Of a DNA stretch of 64,000 nucleotides, positions 62,987 through 64,000 are shown piece after piece. Below the pieces are notes generated by a model that ran no database searches, was not told the DNA's origin, and was given only the letters and a program-made list of their open reading frames with translations. How positions within the stretch are numbered: the first letter of the stretch is position 1; every line of letters starts with the position of its first letter. A program made the position numbers and the translations under genes. The stretch is taken from positions 8,308,001-8,372,000 of the forward strand of contig JBHGNT010000008.1 in assembly GCA_043228905.1 (NCBI GenBank). Reading direction: 5' to 3'. The stretch is from Azolla caroliniana (taxonomy: Eukaryota; Polypodiophyta).

Positions 62987-64000
62987 AAAAATCATTGCAT
63001 GCTTTTTAACTATTTAATGGTGATCCTTCACTAATTTTGTTGACAATTTGATGCTTTTGCTGTTGATTGGTAGGAGTCTTATTTTGTTCTATTCGTCTGT
63101 TCGACAATGTCCTAGACGATGATTTTGGCTGTGGTCAGGTCTTATTTTAATGACCTGTATAGACTATGCTAGGCATATTTTAGTGTTGGATCTGTTAGAT
63201 TTAAGCGATGTATTATTTTCTTTTTCAATAATTGACTATGTTGATGTTTTGCTATTTATTGGTTGTGAAATAGGTTTCAGTCAAAGTCTTATTTTGTTTA
63301 GCTGCTGTCTTTTCTATATATATATTTATTTATGCCTCTATCAGTGGCTATAGGTCTAAATCTAATGTAGATATACATTTTTAGTATCATGTCAATGCTA
63401 TTTTGCTGTTAGTAGTGCCTTTGAATTGCAAACACTACACATATATTTATATTCTTGAAGCTCTTGATTTGTATTGGATTATTTTTGGTAATCTTGATTT
63501 CATGAAGACTTGTGCACTACCAGATCATTTCCATTTGAATTTGTAAAGGCATTAATCCCCCTCCATATTTTGCAACTTGCAAGGTTGTGTAGATTGGAGC
63601 ATATCTGCATAGCATCATGTCAATTTATTGATGATAATTCATCCATGAAACCTTCCCATTAGGTAATCATCCAGTTGGCTAAATCATTGTATTTTATGTT
63701 TATTGATCCCTTGAGATAAGCCATCTGATTGACGTGATTCACATGGTTATGTATGAAATTGTGTTTTTGTTGTATTGAAAGGACGGCAGTAAACCAAGAT
63801 GAAGCTTATTCTAGGTGAAATGTATTTTCTCAATTTACTTTTGAGGGCTCATTTCAAGGGTTGTATTCCTTGATGGTTGCCTTGCTAAGAAGGATTGTAC
63901 ACATTTAATGAGTTTCTGTAAGAGCATGTAGGCCTTTATGATGTATCCTAGCATGCTCTGTAAGAGGTCCATTTGTATGGATACAAGCTTGCATATTATG
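62987..64000 (+). other. 3' flank of the trihelix gene
   Basis: AT-rich, no further frame of note. The first few hundred bases are presumably 3' UTR; AATAAA-like signals are weak, and I cannot place the polyadenylation site. Confidence 0.45.

Overview
The window is nuclear DNA of a land plant. It holds a 27-exon organellar valyl-tRNA synthetase gene with plant-style GT-AG introns, a two-domain trihelix transcription factor of a plant-only family, and a dense load of Ty3/gypsy, Ty1/copia and LINE elements. One young gypsy element looks like a Tcn1/sushi-type chromovirus. That type is better known from fungi and from bryophytes, lycophytes and other non-seed plants, so a non-seed lineage is possible, but this is only an inference.

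Layout. 0.3-2.96 kb: a decayed, truncated gypsy element on the minus strand, ending about 150 bp before the next gene. 3.1-20.1 kb (+): valyl-tRNA synthetase; its 27 inferred exons sum to 2970 nt (989 aa), and its introns carry a fold-back repeat, a minisatellite and a tandem duplication. 21.6-25 kb: a LINE fragment, an intact ORF with a CxCx2C cysteine cluster, and a degraded FCP1-like phosphatase locus (-). 25.0-26.0 kb: an unusual array of about 30 near-palindromic TAGCTAATTAGC motifs. 26.0-50.4 kb: a nested retrotransposon block in which everything points to the minus strand. Two copia fragments (E and F) meet at 47.94 kb. Gypsy A (27660-46938, TSD CTTCC, 439-bp LTRs) sits inside copia E. 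Gypsy A in turn contains chromovirus B (32469-38213, TSD GGTGC, identical 449-bp LTRs) and a gag-only element C (42500-46006, identical 638-bp LTRs). A probable solo LTR interrupts copia F. 51-59 kb: LINE and gypsy fragments, tandem repeats and AT-rich DNA with no supported gene. 59.4-63.0 kb (+): the trihelix gene, with an inferred 1.6-kb leader intron.

How the parts relate. The two host genes are independent housekeeping and regulatory genes. The rest records repeated rounds of retrotransposition: the copia fragments are oldest, gypsy A is intermediate (about 3% LTR divergence counted by eye) and B and C are youngest.

The most notable signals are in element B. The segment just inside its 5' LTR is complementary over 12 nt to the predicted 5' end of its own transcript, as in Tf1/sushi self-priming. 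Its gag and pol frames meet at a correctly phased GTTAAAC -1 slippery heptamer. Its LTRs, and those of element C, carry tRNA-like A/B-box segments.
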